From Apus apus (taxonomy: Eukaryota; Chordata; Aves; Apodiformes; Apodidae), in NCBI RefSeq assembly GCF_020740795.1, contig NC_067304.1, positions 5,260,056 to 5,324,055 of the forward strand: a stretch of DNA of 64,000 bases, written 5' to 3'. A model generated the notes under the pieces. That model was given only the letters and a program-made list of their open reading frames with translations. It was not told the DNA's origin and did not search any database. How positions within the stretch are numbered: position 1 is the first letter of the stretch; every line of letters begins with the position of its first letter. Positions 1 to 13,511 of this stretch are shown piece by piece. The position numbers and the translations under genes are program-made.

Positions 1-2371
1 CCCACGGTGAGCTCCCGGCTTGCACAGCAGCTACATTGAACAGAAATAACCCTCCTCAGCTTTCCAGCAAGTGCTAATAAAGCCCTGTAATACCCTGCAG
101 GAACGGGCGCATTGGCTGTGCTGGCAGAAGAAATGACATTTTGCAGCATCAAACCCCTGTCACCTGGTACTTTGTCTTTACAAAGCTTTTTATCACTTTT
201 TATCACTTTTACTTTGTACTACAAGGAACTCAGGTTTCCCATTTCAGGTAAACACTTTTTTCTTACACCCTTGCTGCTCCCTTCAGCCCAACCAGCCAGT
301 CCTGAATTTTACTTGAGAACCTTTTGTTTTTTTCCTTCCTGTAAGATTAACATAGACTGGAGGGTCGGGCACAATGGTTGGGGTGAGCAATGTACCTCAG
401 CAGCAACGGGAACGTGAAAGGAACATAGTGAAGCAGCAGAACAAAATACAGCAAATTCTTTCAGTGGATCTAGTCGCTCACATTCATGCGAATAAGGAAA
501 AATCACATTTGAAGAGACACTCACAGCTCCCTGGCTGCTGTCCCAGCACACTCTGCAGCACACCAAGGGATGCTTCACTTTTTTTTTTTTAGCTCTTTTT
601 TATTACTTATGGTTGTTTGGTTTGGAACAAAAATTATAATATTTTCTTACAATATATCCCTTAAAAATACTACCTAGAGAAAACCTCTGTATTGTTTATT
701 CACTTTTTCATATGATGAATATTTGCAGAGCTGGAGTGGGAGGTTTCCATATTTATGGAGATTCATTAGATTTTCAGAAAATGTTTAGTTCCTACCACAA
801 AACAAAAGTCAGGCTAATTTACACCAGGACAGGCTGAGGAACGGCTGGAACTGTGGCTGCACTGGGCAGCTTTGCAGGCTGCATTTGCATCCCCCTGTGC
901 TACTGCAATATTGCAGGTCCATCCCCTTGCTCTCCTGTCCAAACCAGCAGTGGTTCTGTCAGCAGCACATGGCTGTGAGGGTGTCGGCTGCTCTGGGAAG
1001 TGTCACTGCTCTCCGGGAAACTGCAGCTCCCACGAAATGCTCATTAAAACACATCCCCCCAAGTTGCTGGTTCAGAAGTTACAAAGAAGTTGCCCCACGC
1101 TGCACCTCTCACACTGCTCAGTGCTGGTAACCCTGGTGTTTGCTGCAGCTGATACTCACCAGACAGCTCCACGACACAGATGGCAATCCAGAAGAGCTGC
1201 CTCCACTTCAGCATTGTTGAACTTCCCAAGAGCAGCAGCATTCCTGCTGGCAGTTCCCGCTCTGGCCGTGGCAGCTGGGGGGGTTTCAGTCCTGCTGCAG
1301 CTCTGAGCTCATGTGGCTTGGTTTGAGTTCAAGCCTTTGAGATCACTCGCTTGTGGGGTGGGTTTCTCTTCAGGGGTTGTGCTTACGGCTCGAGGCTGCG
1401 AGGTGGAGTTTCTCCGATTTGATTTCACAGTTTTATATAGTTCATGGCAGCCTCACTATCACTTAGGTAATTTTCTCCTCCCCACTTTCCTGCCAGAGCT
1501 TCAAAACAAACAAAAGCACAACCCTCTCCCCAGCAAAGGAGCCCAAAGCCTCGCTGGGCTTAACTCTTTCCTGAGAGCTGCTGGCTTCCCTGTTCGGGTG
1601 GAGGCAGGGATACAACAGGCTCCAGCTGGAAGGAGGGATTGCAGAGGAGCCTCCTGCCAAACTTCCCTCAAAGCAAAGCAAACGAGAGCTGACAAGAGCA
1701 GGGAAGTGCAGAGCCTGGGGTCCCAGGGTTGTGCTGTGGCTGGTGCCCTGGAAAGGGGCAAACTCTGAAAACTGGCTTCAGGATTGGAAGTTTTCTCAGC
1801 AAATTAAGCAAGGAACTCAAGGATGTGAAATCATCACTGACCTGAAGAGAGGTAACTCCATTAGCTCCACTAAATTGACTTTGGTCAAACAGAGAGGACG
1901 AATTAAATGGTTTAGAGAAGGTCTGAGGGAGAGAAAAAACCCACGGGCAAAAACTTCTGCATAAACCTGGAGCAGAAGAGGGACTCGGGACTAATAAATA
2001 ACTTCCTGGAGCTCATTTCCATTCATAACACATTATAGAAATGTTAAAAACAGTATAGAAATACTGACTCCAGTTTTATTACCAGGCTGAACTTTGCCAG
2101 GTGGAAAAGGTTGGCCCTTGCTCTCTGCTTCTCCAGTGGCTGCCCAGGGACCAGCTCCAGGCCAGCAGGACAAGGGATGCTCTGCAGAGGGCAGCAAGTG
2201 GGGCTGAGTCACTGCATCCCATCCTGGCCTTAAAGAAACATGAGTATCTCTCCAAAAGGGCTAATTTAAAGAAAAAAAAAAAGTAATTTAATTTTTTTAT
2301 ATGTATTAGTTTAATTGGGGACACCAATGAGAGCAGAAATATCTCAGTAATAATTTTGGACTTCGAGGATT

Positions 2372-2389
2372 AAAAAAAAAAAAAAAAAA
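2372..2389. repeat. Poly(A) run of 18
   Basis: Eighteen consecutive A. No retrotransposon body is visible upstream. Confidence 0.95.
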
Positions 2390-2734
2390 TAGATATATGA
2401 CTAGTTGGGAAACTAAGCTCTAGTTAAATCTGAATTGTTTTCCTTTACAGCTAAATGATGTCGTCACTAAAGGAGTCATTGCTCACAGGAAATCAAAAAT
2501 GAGGTGGCCAGGAAAATAGCTATGGAAGGAAGGACACTGAAGCACTTGCTCAGTGTTTGATCATTCTGTGGATGCCCCGTTACACTCCTACGGTCATATG
2601 GCTACACTCAGCAAAAGGATCAAAAGACAGAAAAAGAGGGTAGCATTGTGTACAAAGAAATCTCCAAATAGCATTTCCAGTATGCTCATTTATTGCTATG
2701 ACTAAATTCCAATAGCTTTTGTTTTTAGCATAGG

Positions 2735-2801
2735 ATGGGGGTTAGCTGAGATGACATTTAAAGGTCCCTTCCAACCCAAACCATTCTGGGATTCTGTGAC
2801 A
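2735..2801 (+). mobile_element. CR1-type LINE 3' end remnant
   Basis: Contains TTAAAGGTCCCTTCCAACCC followed by AAACCATTCTGGGATTCTGTGA, the typical avian CR1 3' terminus with its ATTCTRTGA-like tail. Only the last 70 bases or so survive. Confidence 0.9.
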
Positions 2802-5757
2802 GGAAAATGTCTCTTGGAAGGAAACATCTGTAGCTGAGAAATGTGCTCCGACATCTATATAAAGATTTCTGTTCTGTTCAGTAACCTGTTACTGAATCAC
2901 TGAGCTGTACAGCTCTATTAAAGACCAAAATATCCCAGCAAAAGATGATAAAACACAAAACCTGAGTGTGGACACAGCCCGTCTGTCTCCAACAGCTCCC
3001 ACCAAGCATTTTCTCTTCTTCCTCTCTCAAACACACACTGGGAACTGCATGATCAGTACAAGACACAGGTTTGCAAGCATATCTGTTGAGAAAATAAATT
3101 CACAAGATGAAATGAGAAAAGTAGAGTGAGACAAAGGTCCTATTTAAATAACAGATTTATATTTTTATTTTTCCCTGATAAAGTGAGAATTTGGGTTGAA
3201 TAACACAACTGAAAATAAAAAGTTGACATTTCAAAATATCAGCCCCTAGGAAGACAGAAGGCCATCTGGTGAGGACCAAGAGCCCATCACACCAAACAGA
3301 GTCAAGAGAAGCTGCTGAGCTGCCTCTGACCACTCCGGTTCAGTGAGGCCAAAAATCTGATCATTGCTTAGAAATATTATTTCAGTACTGAAAACAAGTG
3401 AACTGTAGGAAAAGAATAAAACCAAACCAGCTTGTGCTGAGCCCCTTGTGTGCACCAGAGCTGTGGGGGGTGGCTCTGGACCACGAGCTGGTGCAGCCCC
3501 ATGGTGGGTCGGTGCTGACTGCTGGTCCCCCTGCATCCCCAGCCCCCTCCTGCCCACCCGGGGGGCTTTGCCCCCACCCTGCCCATCCTGGGGGGGCTCT
3601 GACCCCACCCTGCCCACCCCAGGGGCTCTCCCCTCTGCCCTGCCAGGTTTCCTGCCATTCTCCTCCAGCGCTGCTCCCGGCTCCTGGATGAAAGAAACCA
3701 AGAGAATCATCCGGGCTTGGCTACCGGATTTATTTCACCTTTCAACACCAGAGTAAAAATAGAGAGCTGGGCTAAAAATAGCTGCTGACCGGGTCTGCCT
3801 GACACTGAGCACGGGAAGCTGGAGGGCTTGGCTTCCAGTGGAAGCTGCATTTAAATGACATTCCCTGTGCCAGAAATGTGGGGTTTCATTAATCCTGATG
3901 CCAGCTGTGGGCACTGTCTATGTCAGAACGTGCCTTAGAACTCCTTTTAGGAAAGTGACTCAGCTAAGCACAGCACAACGGGTAAATCAAACATACCCTC
4001 AAGTGAAGAACCCCCCAAAAAATCCCAAATCACTTACTTATTAAGATAATTCTTTAAATGAAAGCACACTCAAGTTCCCAAATTTCAAGCAGCACAGCGA
4101 TGAAGGCTTGTTCATATAGGCTGGGAATTTGTCCAAGTATTTAAGGGTGATTTAATTTAATTGTGAATAGTGCAATAGACATATGGCTAGGCAGTTATAT
4201 GCCAGGAAACATGTTTTCTATAAGTATTTTAGCAGGCAGATGGCATACAATAGTTTTGGTGTAGTCATTTCCTCACCTCTTAAAAGTTGCTATTTTGGAC
4301 AGATGAAATAATTAGATTCCCACCATCCTCCCAAGACACCAGCACTGTGACCCAGAGGATGTGCAAGGTTGGAGGACTGTTTCTGTACAAAATCCCATCA
4401 AATCAAACAAACCTTAGACTCACCTACCCTTTGCCACTCAAGAGTTTCAAAGCATTTGAATAACTTCCCCACTGACACCAAAAGCCAGTGGGTACTGATG
4501 CTCTGCAGCCTTCCCACCCCATGGGCAAGTGCAGAGGGATGTGGAAGCACTTGGAGCAACATCACACCACAGCTAAAGCCCCAGAGCACAAAAGTTTTGC
4601 TTCTCAATCCTCAGCCTTAGCAACCAAATCCCAGACAGAACGAGGCTTTCTGGAAATGATGACCCATCTCCAGGCTCCAGGAGCTGCTGTGGGATGTGCA
4701 GCCCCGGGAGCGGTACGAGCAGCCTGACGCCTGCACGGGGCTGACAGCTGGAGCTGCACAGGAGGTGGTGTTTGAGTGAAGCCGGGGTTATTTCTCCTAG
4801 TAAAGCTTCTCAGGTGTTGTTGGGACGATGCCTTCTTTGTGTCAACAGGAGGCATGAGCCCAAATCCTGAGCTCAGCTGAGCAGGGGGCTCTCCTGCCCA
4901 CTGGTAAGGCAGGACACGGGCTCTGCTCCCAGCAGACAGCTTCTGAGGAGTGTACTCATTGTGGGTCATCTAAGAAAGGGCAAAGAGATCAAAAGCTTCC
5001 CCAATATTATCATCCTTACTGCGATTTCCTTAAGAACTTGTCATCTATTTGTTTTATTGTGTTTGGTTTTGCATAGTATTACATTTCTATTCTAAGTCTT
5101 GGGGCAGGAAATGCTTCCTCTAGTAGAGCTTCCGAAGCAGCATCCTGAGGCTCCCACCAAGGCCTCCTTTCTGTGAAGGCTGTTCTGGAGAGATTACTGC
5201 CTCCAATTCCACATGGGAGCTCCTCCAGAGCCAGCTGCTTCTCCCAGCATAGCCACAGGGGCAGGAGAAGGCTGGACAAGACCTCTCTTCACCTCACCTT
5301 TACCTCCAGCTTCAAACGAAGGTGTCCCCTCTCCTCCCTTCTTTGCAACCACAAAGGAAAACCTCCTGCCTCGGGGAGAGCACCTAACTTGCCTGGGCTT
5401 TTAAATTTCCTTCCAAACTGAGTGCACAGAGCCTCTGACAACAATCACTCATGAGAGAACACTGACTTTCTACACGGCTATTTATCTGAGTGTTTGTATT
5501 CTTTTTCTAAGTCTTATTTAAATATAATTCTCAAAATGAAACACCAAATACATGTTGTTGTTTTTTTAACTTGGGCAACTTTAACTTTGTAATCCTTGTG
5601 ACTGCATTTGAGGGGTGCCTTGCTCTTTGTTACTCCTTTGCACGTGTACTGCTTATTCATTTACACTCAGCAGTGGCTGAAAAAAAACCCCAAAAATATC
5701 AGACTTCTGATCTGCAGAACATATATTCTCTTTCAAAAAGCTTTTGGAAATCTTAAA

Positions 5758-5774
5758 AACAACAACAACAACAA
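5758..5774. repeat. (AAC)n short microsatellite
   Basis: Five to six AAC units flanked by A-runs. Confidence 0.9.
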
Positions 5775-7309
5775 AAACCCAACATGGTTGTTGCAACTAT
5801 TACACAGTGTTAATAAAAGTGATGTATTGAAACAAATTGCTTAGTATGATGATTCCACTAAAATCAATATCTTCCAATAATAAAGCAAATCTGAAGCAAA
5901 CACACGACTACATTCAGGGGAACCATATGGTGAATAGATTGCTGAACAGTTTTATTCCTTAAAGTTTTACTTCAAGATTGTTGGTTCAAATCTAATCAAG
6001 GCCCTGCTCATTTAGTTCCTTCTGTCTGTTCAGCGCTTTGTAGGATATTACTAGGTTTTTAATCTAGTTTTAAGGGGCAGGCTACAATGTAAATCAAGTC
6101 ACTTAAGCATTTTTCCATGAAACTGTTCCCCAGATGCATATTTTCCACAGCAATACCAGAGGCTGAATGAACGAGTTAGAAGGAATTGCCTTGAAAAAAC
6201 AAGGCAAGAATCTGCAAAACCAGAGGCCTATAGAAAGCTGGAGCTTTTCTAAGTGGCAAGAAGGAGGAGCTGAATGTTTGGAAAGCAGCTTTGGTAGAGG
6301 ATGGGCAAAGAGCCAGAGCACAGAGGTGGGCACAGCTGGTGCTGATGGTGCTACCTGGAACCATTGGCAGCACATTGAACCTGGCAGGCAGGAACCCCTG
6401 GCATCAGGGCTAAAGAAAAACCTTTGTGGTCTTTGAAAGTCATTCCTCCTGGCTTTGTGGTGGAAAGAAGAGCAGCCATTGAGGTGGGACTGAAGGGCCC
6501 ATGTCAGAGCCCTGCACCAGCACATCACGCCTCCCTTCCTGGGTGGTGGCCGAGGATCCCACCAGCTCCCAGCAGAGCAAATAAGCAAACAACAGCAATG
6601 AAACCTAGCTGGAACTCTTACCAACAGTGTCAGAGAGGTAGCTCCCTCTAAAGTCATAATAACACCTCAGAAAAAGCAAACAAGCTACTGACCCACCTCT
6701 CCAGGACGCCCCGTGTCGCAGCTCTCGGCACGCAGTCCAGGCTGGCACACACAGAGGTGACTTTCCATGGTCCTGCAGGGAGGGATCCTCAAGCTCTGCT
6801 TTTGGTTTATCTGCAAATAAGCACATTTGAATACACAATGTGTGACAAGTATCTGCAGAAGATAAGAGAAGGAGCAGGAGGACATGGTATGGCCCACTCC
6901 TGTTACTATCCATCACTCCTCTGGGCCCGCATCAGAGTCTCATTAACCCAGCTGGTTTCACTGACTGCTTTTCATTGCTGCACCAGCCAGAGTACTTAAC
7001 TATAATAAAAAGCAGCACCACAAAACACCAATAAAAATCATTAAAGCATAAGTCTCGTAATTTAGTACAAAGATTAGCTTCTCCATCCAGATCTGCAGAC
7101 TGCTGATTGCAATTTATTTCTCCCATTTATGGATGTCAGAGGAATATGCGAGCTGGATTCATTGCTTGGGCCTTCCATCCATCACCAGGGCTGCAGCAGG
7201 TCCATCTCACTGATGTGCCAAGTGAGCAGCGCCTGAGACAGACGAGATGCTTAATTTAAACTTGATTTTTTTTTTTTTTTAAATGGTATTTGTAATGCTG
7301 TGATGAAAT

Positions 7310-7352
7310 GACAGAATCACAGAATCACTGAGGTTGGAAAAGACCTGGTGAC
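7310..7352 (-). mobile_element. CR1-type LINE 3' end remnant
   Basis: Reads ACAGAATCACAGAATCACTG then AGGTTGGAAAAGACCTGGTG, the reverse complement of a CR1 3' end. It is very short. Confidence 0.8.
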
Positions 7353-8656
7353 CCAGGGGATGAAAGAGAAGCATCCCTAAAGCTGAGCAGGCATGGGGTG
7401 TAGTAGCTGCTCACAGTAGTTGCAAGAAGTTGTTGGTGAAGCAACACTGACCAAGATTAGGGAAAACAAACAAAAAAACCCCAAAGTCTATGTTGCCTTT
7501 TTTTTTCCAGGGAGAAGACCCATCCAGATGTAATTGATGTAAAAGAAGTGCAGCCTAAAAACTCTGGTGGTATTTCTCCAGAGAGAAACCAAAACTGTAA
7601 TTAGGAAATAAAGGAATAGCTCTTACTGTGAGTAAATACCAGGTTAGTGCCAGGTGCTACTAAAACATCAGACGAGCTGTAAAACTCATCAGTGGCAGCA
7701 GCCAAAGGCATCTTTAAAAGCACCAGGGGGAAAAGAACTGGAAAGGACTCTCAACTCCACCCCAGCAATTGCTGGTAATAAAGTGCTGCTCTTTTCCACC
7801 TGGGAAATGAGGTCCCAGAGGTAGGAGTGTTTCCTTTTCTCAAAGGAGGGTTTGTTCACATACACAGACAGGAGCAGCCTCAGTCATTCCCAGCTCCTGC
7901 TGCTACTGACCCACCACACTGGAAGCTGTAACCTGCATCCACAACGTCCTTTTCTTTTGATTTTAAAGCTGTGTCCTTGGTCTTGGAGAGATAAATAAAA
8001 TTAAATAGATATCTAAGAGCCACTTCTTTGGTTGTCTCCTGAAGAGAAGGATGTAACAGCAAAACTATTTCAACTTCAGTGCTAGATGACCTGAAAAAAT
8101 GACAGGGCTCTGCACACAGCTAAATTCAGACACCACTTATTTATTGATGTGTTTGTACAATAGGAGTGGCTGGGAAGGCTCCAGACTCCCAGGTACCTTG
8201 TGATGGCACATAATAAGCACAGACAACACAGACCTGCAGTGAATAATAGAACAAAAAGCTTCCAGTATCACTGAAAATCAAAGCTTATGTGCAGTCAGAT
8301 GCTATCCAGTTGGACCTCCTGGGAAGAGGAGTGAGGGGCAACTCCTGAGCCCAGCTCATGCCATGGAGGAGGCAGGAGCTACAGGACAGATGCATTAAAA
8401 TATAAACATCCAACAGTATTAGTGTTTGAAATTATAGTGCTGTTTCACCATACGAATGATAATACTATTGATAAGGTCCAACTAAAGAAGCAGCATAAAA
8501 AAGACATCCAAACTGTGGGCACAATCCCAAACCTTTATTCTCAGGACTATGATGATCGGGGGGGGGAAATAAATCTATTCATGAGCTAAGGAAAGATGCA
8601 TTAGAAGTGACCAAGATGAATAAACTTCCCACAGTCACCGACAGTTAATAAGACTC

Positions 8657-8677
8657 TTTTTTTTTTTTTTTTTTTTT
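8657..8677. repeat. Poly(T) run of 21
   Basis: Twenty-one T followed by CCCCCAG. It mimics a splice acceptor but no exon follows. Confidence 0.95.
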
Positions 8678-9278
8678 CCCCCAGAGCTGCAGGAAGGATT
8701 CCAGGCACCAGCAGAGCCTTCTAGGCACAGCAGCTCTGTCCTCTCTGTGCTCAGGATGTCACCTCCCCAGCCAGAGGGCATGGGCAGCCTGGGTCAGTGG
8801 AAATGGTCCCAATGCTGCCAGGATCCCTGCCCTGTCCCCTCCAAGGGATGTGGGGGCTGCTGCCTCCCAGCACCAGCATCCTCAGGCAGCAGCCCCAGGA
8901 CACATCTGTCCTGCTACCTCTCTGCCCACTATTAATAAACACTCTGGTTCCTCTAATTACATTTTTCTTTCAGATATTTTTTTTCTTACCTCCACCAAAT
9001 GCGTTTTCCCCCGTGGTACCGTGCAGGAATTGCTGCTGCTGAAGGTCCTGGCATGGTGCAGAACTGCCTCCATCAGCTCTTTGTGACGAGCAGGGCTCTC
9101 CCAAACTGGGATATTTATGGTTTGTGCTTGTAGAAAGTCTTTTCTGCAAAGATCTCAAGCAATTATGATGAACAAAGAGCCCCTTCATTACACAGCCAGA
9201 ACCCAGGGAGCCGATAAGGGGGGATAAGGGGAGGTCTTGGGGTGCTGTGATGCCAGTGGGGGCAGAGGGGAGGTTGGT

Positions 9279-9475
9279 ACATAGACTCAGAGAATCAGAA
9301 TTGTTCAGGTTGGAAAAGACCTGTGAGATTATCCAGCCCAACCTTTAGCTAACTCTACTAACCCAGCTCCCTGCTAAACCATGTCTCTAAGCACTGTATC
9401 AAAATGATTTTTAAACACACTCAAGGACAGTGATTCAACCACTTCCCTGGGCCATTCCAGTGCTTGGTGATTCCA
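9279..9475 (-). mobile_element. CR1-type LINE 3' fragment, about 200 bases
   Basis: Starts with ACATAGACTCAGAGAATCAG and AGGTTGGAAAAGACCTGTGA, then passes CTAAACCATGTCTCTAAGCA and ACCACTTCCCTGGGCCATTC. This is the 3' UTR region of a CR1 copy in reverse orientation, 5'-truncated. Confidence 0.9.
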
Positions 9476-10909
9476 AGCATCCCTTGTGGGCACGTGGATG
9501 CACAAGAACAAACAGCAGCTTCCAATGAAGACTGGGGGTGCACAGCCCTGCCCTACCAGGGGTGTGTTTCCCTGGATCTCCTGTGCAGAGGTGGCTGGGA
9601 AGGACTCTCTCTGCTGCTCATCATGACTTGGCTGGGGCAGCCAGAGGACTGAGGGAATCTGAGCTGTAATTTGGGCAAAGGAATCCTATGAATAGACTTT
9701 TTTTTTTTCCCCCCACCTCCAAGAACTTCTCCTCTGACCTTTTGGGATGCAGCCCCTCTCAGCAGCATTTCTAATCCTAGGGACAGCATCAGTGACGAGA
9801 GGTGACACCGCATCTTTCAGCTGGAGTGCTGGGGTGACACGGGGCACGCGATCGATCCGCGGGGCTGGGGCTCCATTACTTACCAGAAGTGCTTCAGAAA
9901 GAGCTTCAGGAACACAAGCCCTCTCCTGAGACCTCTCCTAGACGGTTTCAGATTAATTGTTACAGGTTTGTTGGTTTGTTTTTATGGAAGAAAGAAGACT
10001 TGTTTGCTTTTTTTCCCTCTGGAGCTTTACCATCATCTTTCCTCATTCAGATCGTGGCAGGAGGTAAATAGAGTTCCCTGCCCAAGCCAGATTCCTCCAC
10101 CGTTCCAGAGGGAAGTGGATACATTCCCAGCTCCCAGCTGGTTATCCGTGTCTCAGAGCAAGGCACGGAGCACACAGCCACCTCCCTGCTACCAGCTTCT
10201 TCCTTAAACACAAGCCGTTCATAATTAACTACCAAGACATCAGAGCCAAACCGTGGCTGTGCTGTCCTCCAGGCTCAGACTTGCTGCCTAAAGGGTCTCC
10301 CAGTCACGCTGCTGGTGGGATTTTATTACCATGCACAGCAACAAAGCAGAGCAGGAAACCTCCACTGCGTTGCCAAGGACAGTCCTTCTTACCCAGAGGA
10401 GACAGGTTGGGAGCTGCCTTCCCTCCCTCTGCCCATCCTCCTTGTCACCATTCCCTCTGTGTTTTTTAAAAAATTTTCTTAATTATTTTGGAATCTAGAG
10501 AATAATCTGTCATCAAATCCTGCAGAACAAATTGAACGTCAGGTTTTCAAACCACTCTAATAAAGCAGATGGTATCACAAGCCTGTAAGTCTCCTCCCAA
10601 CTTCAGTGCCTCTAAATGCTGACAGATTATCCATTAATGGGCAGATTAATCCTGAACAGCAAAAACAGTGGGAAGGAAAATACTTGCTTTTGTCTCCATA
10701 ACCGCAAAAATGAGCACACTAATATGTACAACTCACTGGAGAGGGGCAGCAACATCCATTACAAGCCCATGGAGGGACTGGCAGAGCCCAGAGGTGCTGG
10801 GAGATGGGCACAGCTGCTGAGTGACAGCTCCCTCCACCTGCCCAGTGTCTTGCTGGGACCAGTAAAGGACAAATAACTATGATGGAAGGGGCAGGGCTGA
10901 CTGTCCTGT

Positions 10910-11206
10910 TCATACAACCCTAGAATGCCAGGTTGGAAGTGACCTCAAGGACCAACTGGTCCAGCCTTTCTAGGTGCTACTCTAGTTGTTATGAGGTGGC
11001 TCAGAACCCTGTCAAGATGAGACTTCAAACTGTCCAATGTGGGGGAATCCACCACTTCCTTGGGAGACTATTCCAGTGTCTGACTGTCCTCATGGGGAAA
11101 AATGTACCTCTTGTGTCCAATTGGAATCTCCCCAGGAGAAATTTGTGCCTGTGACTCCTTGTAAACAGGGAGTCTCCATCTTCTTGGGAGCCACCTTTTA
11201 AGTAAA
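10910..11206 (-). mobile_element. CR1-type LINE 3' fragment, about 300 bases
   Basis: Recognisable CR1 blocks in reverse orientation are GGTTGGAAGTGACCTCAAGG, GGGGGAATCCACCACTTCCT, CTTGTGTCCAATTGGAATCT and GGGAGTCTCCATCTTCTTGG. It is the longest CR1 remnant in the window and 5'-truncated. Confidence 0.92.
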
Positions 11207-12978
11207 TCTACTTCCCAAACCAATTTACTGTCAGCATTTCTGATGATTTCCCTTTCCTTCCCCACACGTCACCTTCCCTCAGAGCCTCTCCCTGCCTAGA
11301 CCTGTTTTGTTGATGCCCATTTGGGCCGACTCCTCTTTGTCAATCCCAACAGCAGCAAGTGCTACTTCCCTGGCTATTGTACAGCAAAAGTAGAGGATTT
11401 TTGGTCTCCTGTGGCAAGCAGCAGCCCCTGCCAGTGCTGCATCCCCTTTGCTGTCCCCTCCTCTCCCCACTGCTGAGCTGCTTGGCAGGTGTGAAATATT
11501 AATTGCCTCACATGGGAGCTGGGCTCACTGTCTGTCGCGTTTGACTGAAATATCATTCTCTGCCTCAAATATAATTACTAGGGGTCTGGATTTTAAAAAT
11601 AGCCTCTCGCCTGTCTGTTCATTAGGAGCCATGCTTTGCTACACAAGGAGATATTTTGGTTAATTATAAAAGAGAAAAGGACAAATTTGTCACGTCTTTT
11701 GTTTTCGTTCCGCCGCGCCTCCCGGTGACAGCAGAGCCGAGCGTGATGGACTGCTCAGCCGACAGCACCAGCTGCTGCCTCCCAAAATGGGGAGGGGGGC
11801 AGCACAGGCTGGGACCTCAGCACTGGGAGGGGGGTGTGTGTGTGCTCCCACCTCCCCTTGCTGCAGAGGAGGTTAAACAAAGGAAAGAAAATTTCAGTTT
11901 CCCTGAAATGCTCCGATGCTGAAGGACCCTCTGATCCAAAGGACTGAAGTATCCTTAGGACACCTGCCAGAAGTGCTGACCTGAGGTCCTGGGCTGCAGC
12001 TCCAGCACCCCGTGGACCCCATGGACCATCTTCACCATGGCAGAGGTGGCACTAGCCCATCCTTCTCCTCCAACTTCCAAATTAAGACCTACCTTCCTAG
12101 GCCTGCTGAGTGCTCCTGCCAACAACCACACACATTTTGGGTTTGTTTCTGGAAAAGAAGCAAAAAGCCATTTCAGAGTTGCCAGTGCCAAGAGAGGAGA
12201 GTGATGACACGTTTGGAAATGGCAGATGAGAGTGCTAACAAACCTCCCCTTGGCCTCATGTGCTAATTAATAATGTGTTAATAAACCTCCAGAAAAATAA
12301 AGATCAATAGAGCTGTTGCATTCCCAGGCCCTGCCTGAACCTTCCCGGCAGCAGCAGCTGCAGCTCAGGAGAGGGAAGGGCCAAGAGTGGCTTTATCCAT
12401 GATTAAATTCCTGGTTACAGTAAGCAGCACCTCTACACTAAGGTGCATGAATAGAATGTTTCATAATTATTTCTGAAATAAATAATTATCCAGCATTTCA
12501 AAGAACTCATGATAACAGCTTAAACTGATGTATTAAACAGGCATAGTAATTATTCCAACAATATTGAATGCTGTTCTGTCAAATAATCATCTCATATACA
12601 TGAAGAAAGCTTTCAGAAACAGCACCAGAATCCAATGTGTTGCCAGATTAATGACACAAAAATTCCATATCTTTTTCCTGAAGACAGACAGAACTTTGTA
12701 TATGGAAAATGAAATTGTATCTACAGAGCATATAAGGAAGTATCATACATCAAAACATGTAAGGAACAATCGAAAGGGAGTGGAAAAAAATTGCCCTTTT
12801 TAAGCCTGGAAAAATGGGGCAAGGAGAGCTCTGCTTCAGAAACTTCTCTGGGTAACAAGGTAATCTGGAGTAGGAAATGTCTCTAAACCAGCAGCCTGGA
12901 TGGTGGTTCAAATTCTATCCCAAACCAGGTCCACGTTGTCCTCCCAAACTGAGCCTTTCCTCAGCAGTGGCTACTGAA

Positions 12979-13035
12979 AAATAATAATAAATATAACAAC
13001 AACAACAATAATATTGTATTATTATTTTCTTATTA
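12979..13035. repeat. A/T-rich triplet repeat with inverted symmetry
   Basis: AATAATAATAAAT, then ACAACAACAACAATAAT, then ATTGTATTATTATTTTC. The AATAAT and ATTATT arms could pair as an imperfect hairpin. Confidence 0.7.
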
Positions 13036-13511
13036 CTTCCCATATAGCACAGGAAAATCCCACTAAATGAACTGCAGCAAATCTCTGCTTGTCTCCCCCT
13101 TCTGCTGATACTTCAGTAACACTTAGAAGAGCGGCACAAATTTTATAACCTTGGGATGAAGATTAAAAAATAAAGCCCAGTAAAAATCCTTGTGAATTAT
13201 TGAAACTGTATCTCATTACAATGGAAGGAGTGAGCTTTATTTTCAGTAAGTGACATGGGAGCAGAAAAATGGCAGGATAATGATGCTCAGGCAGAACAAT
13301 TATTTCATTGTGATGGAGAAGTATAAAGTTTATCACTTTGATTACTGCCCTGATTTCTTTTTGTGCACCCAGTTTAGAGACCCATAAATCATGTGGGTTT
13401 CTGATGCTCCATCTCTGCTGCTGCCCAGAGGCAGAAAGCTGATCTGCTGGGACAGGTGCTTGGTTCTCCATCAGGCTGCTGCATCCTGTGCCCTTTTCTG
13501 CCTGAAGCACA

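Larger units (their letters stand above)
1..5000. other. Intergenic sequence, no gene recognised
   Basis: Mixed-composition DNA with A-runs at 2269-2282 and 2372-2389, AT-rich stretches at 600-800 and 3070-3240, a G/C-rich patch at 3530-3660, and one CR1 remnant at 2735-2801. Short open frames here have no recognisable domain or splice context. Confidence 0.75.
5001..13496. other. Intergenic sequence with CR1 remnants
   Basis: Contents are an (AAC)n run at 5758-5774, T-runs at 7268-7280 and 8657-8677, CR1 fragments at 7310-7352, 9279-9475 and 10910-11206, an AT-rich single-copy-looking block at 11495-11700, a small CpG cluster at 11705-11760, and A/T-rich triplet sequence at 12979-13035. No exon or RNA gene is recognised. 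Confidence 0.75.

Noticed and set aside
6103..6657. 184-codon minus-strand open frame
   Set aside because: No domain recognised and composition like the surrounding intergenic DNA. Long chance frames are expected in 64 kb of moderate GC.
8657..8690. Strong splice acceptor (T21 then CCCCCAG)
   Set aside because: No open, conserved-looking exon with a donor follows. It is a poly(T) run.
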